NCBI GenBank assembly: GCA_018968805.1
Contig: JAGWZX010000027.1
Location: 1 to 7,540, forward strand
From: Patescibacteria group bacterium
Lineage (GTDB): Bacteria > Patescibacteriota > Minisyncoccia > Phycocordibacterales > SIBU01
Direction: 5' to 3'
DNA length: 7,540 bases
Both the position numbers and the translations under genes were made by a program. The notes under the pieces are model-generated. The model was not told the origin of the DNA. It did not search any database and saw only the letters and a program-made list of their open reading frames with translations. Of this stretch, positions 4,946-7,540 are shown piece by piece (positions within the stretch are counted from its first letter, which is position 1; the number at the start of each line of letters is the position of its first letter).

Positions 4946-7141
4946 TTACTTTATCTTTACATCAGCCAATTTATGAGGATTATGGTTGGGACACTCTTTG
5001 TTGCTGCAGCGTTCGGGAATAGTTTTCGTCCCTTGCATCATGAGCGACCCGCACAATTCGCACACTCGGCCGGTCGGTTTGGCTTTGATGGCGTACTTGC
5101 ATTTAGGATAATTGGAACAACTGTAAAACAATCCGAATCGGCCGCGCCGTTCGGTCATCATGCCAGTTTTGCAAATCGGACACGGAACGCCGGTGGAGTT
5201 TTGTCTTTCCAACTCGGCGTCTTTTTTTATGTATTTGCATTTCGGGTAATTACCGCAGGCAATGAACCGGCCGAAGCGGCCGTCGCGTTCAACCAATTTG
5301 CCGGTTTTGCACTCGGGGCACATTTCGCCGGTTTCTTTCGGGCCATCCATAATTTTTCCTTCAATGGTGCGGGCGCCGGAGCATTTGGGGAATTTGGCGC
5401 AACTCAAGAAACGCCCCGATTTGCCCAACTTAATGATCATTGAGCCGCCGCATACCGGGCAGGGGAATTCGTCCGGCCCTTCTCCCAAGTCGGTAGCTTT
5501 CGCCATTTTTTCCTTTGATTTTAATTCTTTCTGAAATGGTTCGTAAAATTCGCGCAATGTCTTTGCGTATTCACGGTCGCCGTTCGCGATGTCATCCAAT
5601 TTGTCCTCCATCTCGGCGGTAAAATTGTCACTCACATACTGCGCGAAATTGTTTTCAAGGAAGCCGGAAACCACTTCGCCGGTGTCAGTCGGTTTCAGCG
5701 CCTTGTTTTCTTTGGCCACATAACCGCGGTCCTGAATGGTCTTGATGATTGACGCGTAAGTGGATGGCCGGCCGATGCCGCGCTTTTCAAGTTCTTTTAC
5801 AAGGCCGGCCTCGCTGTAGCGCGGCGGCGGCTCGGTCTGTTTTTCAAGGGCATTCATGCCGGTAAGAGTAAGTTCGTCGCCTTCAGCCACTTTAGGCAAA
5901 TCAACATCTTCACCGCGCGACTCCGGATCGGCCAAAAGCCAGCCGGGCGAGAGCACGCGAGTGCCGTTAATGGCGAAATTTGGAATATCACCGTCATCTA
6001 TCACGACTGTGATCTTACTTCGGGAAATTCTGGCGTCGACCATCTGGCTCCCGATAGTGCGCTGCCAGATGAGGCGATAGAGACGGCGCGCTTCCTCAGT
6101 AGGACCGGCTGATTCAATCGCTAAATTGGTGGGACGGATTGCCTCGTGGGCTTCTTGGGCGTTTTTGCTTTTCGCGGAAAATACGCGAGATTCATGAAGA
6201 CCTTTGCCGAATTTACCTTCAATCACCGCGGCCGCTTGAGCCAGAGCTTGAGCGCTTAAATTGGTGCTGTCTGTTCTCATGTAGGTAATAAGACCCATTT
6301 CGTAGAGTTTTTGGGCAATACCCATGGTGCGCGAGGGAGCGAAGCCGAAGCGGGAACTTGCGGCCTGCTGAAGCGTTGATGTGATAAATGGGGCGCGCGG
6401 CGAGCGTTTGGCTTCGGTTTCTGCAAGGTCGGCCACTATCCAGCGTCCGCGTTTGCCGATCTCAAGAATTTTCTCAACTAATTTTTTATCGCGGGGCTCC
6501 TCAACGCAGACGAGGGTAAACGGTGAACCGGTTTTACTTTTTACTTCCGCCGAGATAACGTAAAACGTTTCCGGTTTGAACGCGCGAATTTCCCGCTCCC
6601 GCTCGACGAGGATTCGCAGGGCGGGCGACTGGACTCGGCCCGCGGAAAGACCATAGCGCACTTTTTTCCAAATTAAGCCGGAAAGATCATATCCGACCAA
6701 GCGGTCAAGGACGCGGCGCGCCTCTTGGGCGCGCCGCAAATTTTCATCAATGTCGCGCGGGTGTTTAAGGGCATCGGTCACAGCCTCTTTGGTAATTTCA
6801 TGGAATACAACGCGTTCAGGGCGCTTTAATCCGGCTGTTTCGGCAATATGCCAGGCAATAGCCTCGCCTTCGCGATCGGGGTCGGTCGCCAAAAGCACCT
6901 CATCGGCTTTTTTGGACAACTTTTTGATTTCCGACACCACCTTCTCTTTGCCTTTGGAAATTTCATAATGCGGCACGAAACCGCCGGCGATATCAATCGC
7001 GTTTTTATTGCTTTTAGGCAGGTCGCGCACATGGCCGATCGAGGCGACGACTTTATACGTGTTCTTTCCCGCGCCCGAGCCTTCCAAATATTTTGAAATT
7101 GTTTTCGCTTTTGCCGGCGACTCGACAATCAACAGTTTCAT
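4946..7141 (-). CDS. topA: DNA topoisomerase I (type IA)
   Basis: TopA relaxes negatively supercoiled DNA by cutting one strand through a 5'-phosphotyrosine link and passing the other strand through. The 731 residues start with a TOPRIM domain: VESPAKAKTI (6-15, with the conserved Glu7) and the acidic metal-binding TDPDREGEAIAWH (86-98). HEITKEAV (114-121) and LSAGRVQSPALR (165-176) follow. The active-site tyrosine is Tyr287 in GLITYMRTDST (283-293); EAHEAIRPT (330-338) and EKRGIGRPSTYA (452-463) also match the family. The C-terminus carries three standard four-cysteine zinc ribbons (C561/564/581/587, C608/611/629/635, C654/657/675/681). A fourth, divergent one (C694/697/712/717) has CSNKECPNH in place of the usual FxxCxxYPxC. 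The length is normal for the family. No Shine-Dalgarno sequence precedes the ATG. The gene has its own terminator and is probably transcribed separately from the rel pair. Confidence 0.97.
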   Translation of the reverse strand: MKLLIVESPAKAKTISKYLEGSGAGKNTYKVVASIGHVRDLPKSNKNAIDIAGGFVPHYEISKGKEKVVSEIKKLSKKADEVLLATDPDREGEAIAWHIAETAGLKRPERVVFHEITKEAVTDALKHPRDIDENLRRAQEARRVLDRLVGYDLSGLIWKKVRYGLSAGRVQSPALRILVEREREIRAFKPETFYVISAEVKSKTGSPFTLVCVEEPRDKKLVEKILEIGKRGRWIVADLAETEAKRSPRAPFITSTLQQAASSRFGFAPSRTMGIAQKLYEMGLITYMRTDSTNLSAQALAQAAAVIEGKFGKGLHESRVFSAKSKNAQEAHEAIRPTNLAIESAGPTEEARRLYRLIWQRTIGSQMVDARISRSKITVVIDDGDIPNFAINGTRVLSPGWLLADPESRGEDVDLPKVAEGDELTLTGMNALEKQTEPPPRYSEAGLVKELEKRGIGRPSTYASIIKTIQDRGYVAKENKALKPTDTGEVVSGFLENNFAQYVSDNFTAEMEDKLDDIANGDREYAKTLREFYEPFQKELKSKEKMAKATDLGEGPDEFPCPVCGGSMIIKLGKSGRFLSCAKFPKCSGARTIEGKIMDGPKETGEMCPECKTGKLVERDGRFGRFIACGNYPKCKYIKKDAELERQNSTGVPCPICKTGMMTERRGRFGLFYSCSNYPKCKYAIKAKPTGRVCELCGSLMMQGTKTIPERCSNKECPNHNPHKLADVKIK

Positions 7142-7153
7142 CGTTTTTCCGCA

Positions 7154-7159
7154 ATCATA
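7154..7159 (-). promoter_or_regulatory. Possible topA -10 box
   Basis: TATGAT on the minus strand lies 12 nt before the topA ATG, which would give a leader of about 5 nt, in line with the short leaders of the neighbouring genes. No acceptable -35 lies at the right distance (the stretch there is a G run), so this rests on one hexamer. Confidence 0.25.
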
Positions 7160-7244
7160 TTAAAAAATGTTCACTACCCCCGTAAGACTTTTAAAGTATT
7201 ACACAACGTTGGAAGTTTTGGCAAATTATCGGCAATTCATCAAA

Positions 7245-7304
7245 ACGGCAAAAGGCGCTCCGGGCCATAAGATTGTGCTGTCAATCAAAATGAAGGGAGC
7301 GCCT
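7245..7304 (-). terminator. Two-tier hairpin with T-rich tail, possible minus-strand terminator
   Basis: AGGCGCTCC and GGAGCGCCT form a perfect 9-bp stem (7253-7261 with 7296-7304). The 34-nt loop contains a further hairpin, GATTG/CAATC (7271-7275 with 7282-7286). On the minus strand the stem is followed by TTTTGCCGTTTT; on the + strand no T-run follows. This fits termination of a minus-strand transcript just before topA. The long loop is atypical for an intrinsic terminator. Confidence 0.4.
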
Positions 7305-7332
7305 GGAAAAGGCAAGCCGGTTTTCCGGACGG

Positions 7333-7540
7333 TTATCGTGTTAGGACTCGCCATTCGGAATTCGGCCCGCATGGTACGAAGTTTACGTCAGCCATGCGTT
7401 GTTTACCTTTTTGAGTTTTCAGACTCCGAACTGAATTATAGATGTTTTTATTGTAATCGGCCAGAATACCCGTCCGTTTTGTGGCGGGAATGAATGGTCG
7501 CATAGGGAATAGTGCATCCGGTGGGATGAACCTTAGCAAC
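7333..7540 (-). CDS. Possible 3' end of an unidentified protein gene
   Basis: A minus-strand reading frame enters from the right edge and stays open for 68 codons to TAA at 7333-7335. The residues include ATKRTGILADYNKNIYNSV and end CGPNSEWRVLTR. I recognise no family or motif. In its favour, the CCGG hairpin begins about 5 nt after the stop and the terminator-like hairpin follows. Against it, another minus-strand frame (7540-7448) reads equally plausibly, and a 68-codon open frame can arise by chance. A TTG near 7539 should not be taken as a true start, because the frame may extend beyond the window. Confidence 0.22.
   Translation of the reverse strand, partial: LLRFIPPDALFPMRPFIPATKRTGILADYNKNIYNSVRSLKTQKGKQRMADVNFVPCGPNSEWRVLTR

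Larger units (their letters stand above)
7142..7540. other. Region upstream of topA without a recognisable gene
   Basis: This 399-bp stretch holds several hairpins: 7253-7304 (two-tier), CCGG/CCGG around a 4-nt loop (7317-7328), and on the minus strand TTCAG/CTGAA near 7425. A TATAAT hexamer on the minus strand (7440-7435) lacks a good -35. Open frames exist on both strands: a + frame at 7167-7493 (108 codons) and a minus frame open to the window edge (7540-7333). Neither resembles a family I know. The sequence may be a gene 3' end plus terminator, or a small structured RNA. Confidence 0.5.

Noticed and set aside
4910..5443. A 177-codon + strand open frame across the end of topA
   Set aside because: It lies antisense to the zinc-ribbon region of topA, which is unmistakable; the frame is a compositional shadow.
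7167..7493. A 108-codon + strand open frame upstream of topA
   Set aside because: It has no known motif, mixed arginine codons unlike neighbouring genes, and no convincing promoter. Its repeated KGAPG comes from the inverted repeat being read in the same frame on both arms. Not excluded outright.
1..7540. parS sites near parB
   Set aside because: I looked for CACGTG cores with GTTTC/GAAAC flanks and found none on either strand by eye.
1..7540. CRISPR array, insertion sequence or prophage features
   Set aside because: No regularly spaced direct repeats, transposase, integrase or terminal repeats were seen; the inverted repeats are isolated hairpins.
1..7540. Recoding of UGA as an amino acid (SR1/Gracilibacteria type)
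   Set aside because: Both rel genes end at TGA at the expected place, and no conserved gene here has an internal TGA.

Overview
The window looks like chromosomal DNA from a small-genome bacterium, most likely of the Candidate Phyla Radiation (Parcubacteria-like). That placement is an inference. It rests on lean spacing, starts with no Shine-Dalgarno sequence that sit only a few bases after a -10 box, (p)ppGpp enzymes lacking their C-terminal regulatory domains, and a tRNA gene without an encoded CCA. TGA is used as a normal stop, so the UGA-recoding groups (SR1/Gracilibacteria) are unlikely.

Layout. Positions 1-282 (-) hold the first 94 codons of miaA (tRNA A37 prenyltransferase), cut by the window edge. 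Positions 283-658 hold no convincing gene but are rich in inverted repeats; a + strand promoter-like pair and a T6 run make a roughly 240-nt structured RNA possible. tRNA-Leu(CAA) lies at 659-740 (-), with a weak terminator behind it. It shares a compact divergent promoter region with parB (843-1796, +), which encodes a chromosome-partitioning CTPase. parB runs into rel-1 with only 4 bp between the two stop codons.

Three genes on the minus strand follow. In transcription order these are topA (7141-4946, DNA topoisomerase I), rel-2 (4825-3386) and rel-1 (3339-1801). rel-1 and rel-2 are tandem RelA/SpoT homologues. rel-1 keeps all (p)ppGpp hydrolase residues and the tRNA-sensing TGS histidine. 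rel-2 has lost the hydrolase residues (HDxxED became HNILRN), and Glu replaces the TGS histidine, but its synthetase motifs are intact. Each rel gene appears to have its own promoter, with the -10 box exactly 7 nt before the ATG, which predicts leaderless mRNAs. The topA terminator U-tract merges into the -35 box of rel-2.

Positions 7142-7540 hold a two-tier hairpin with minus-strand terminator character and possibly the 3' end of an unidentified minus-strand gene.

The most interesting point is the RSH pair. It looks like a RelA/SpoT-type division of labour (hydrolase-competent plus synthetase-only), apparently made from a local duplication, with the synthetase-only copy also predicted to be blind to uncharged tRNA. 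A second point is that miaA neighbours the gene for one of its expected substrates, a tRNA with A36-A37-A38.
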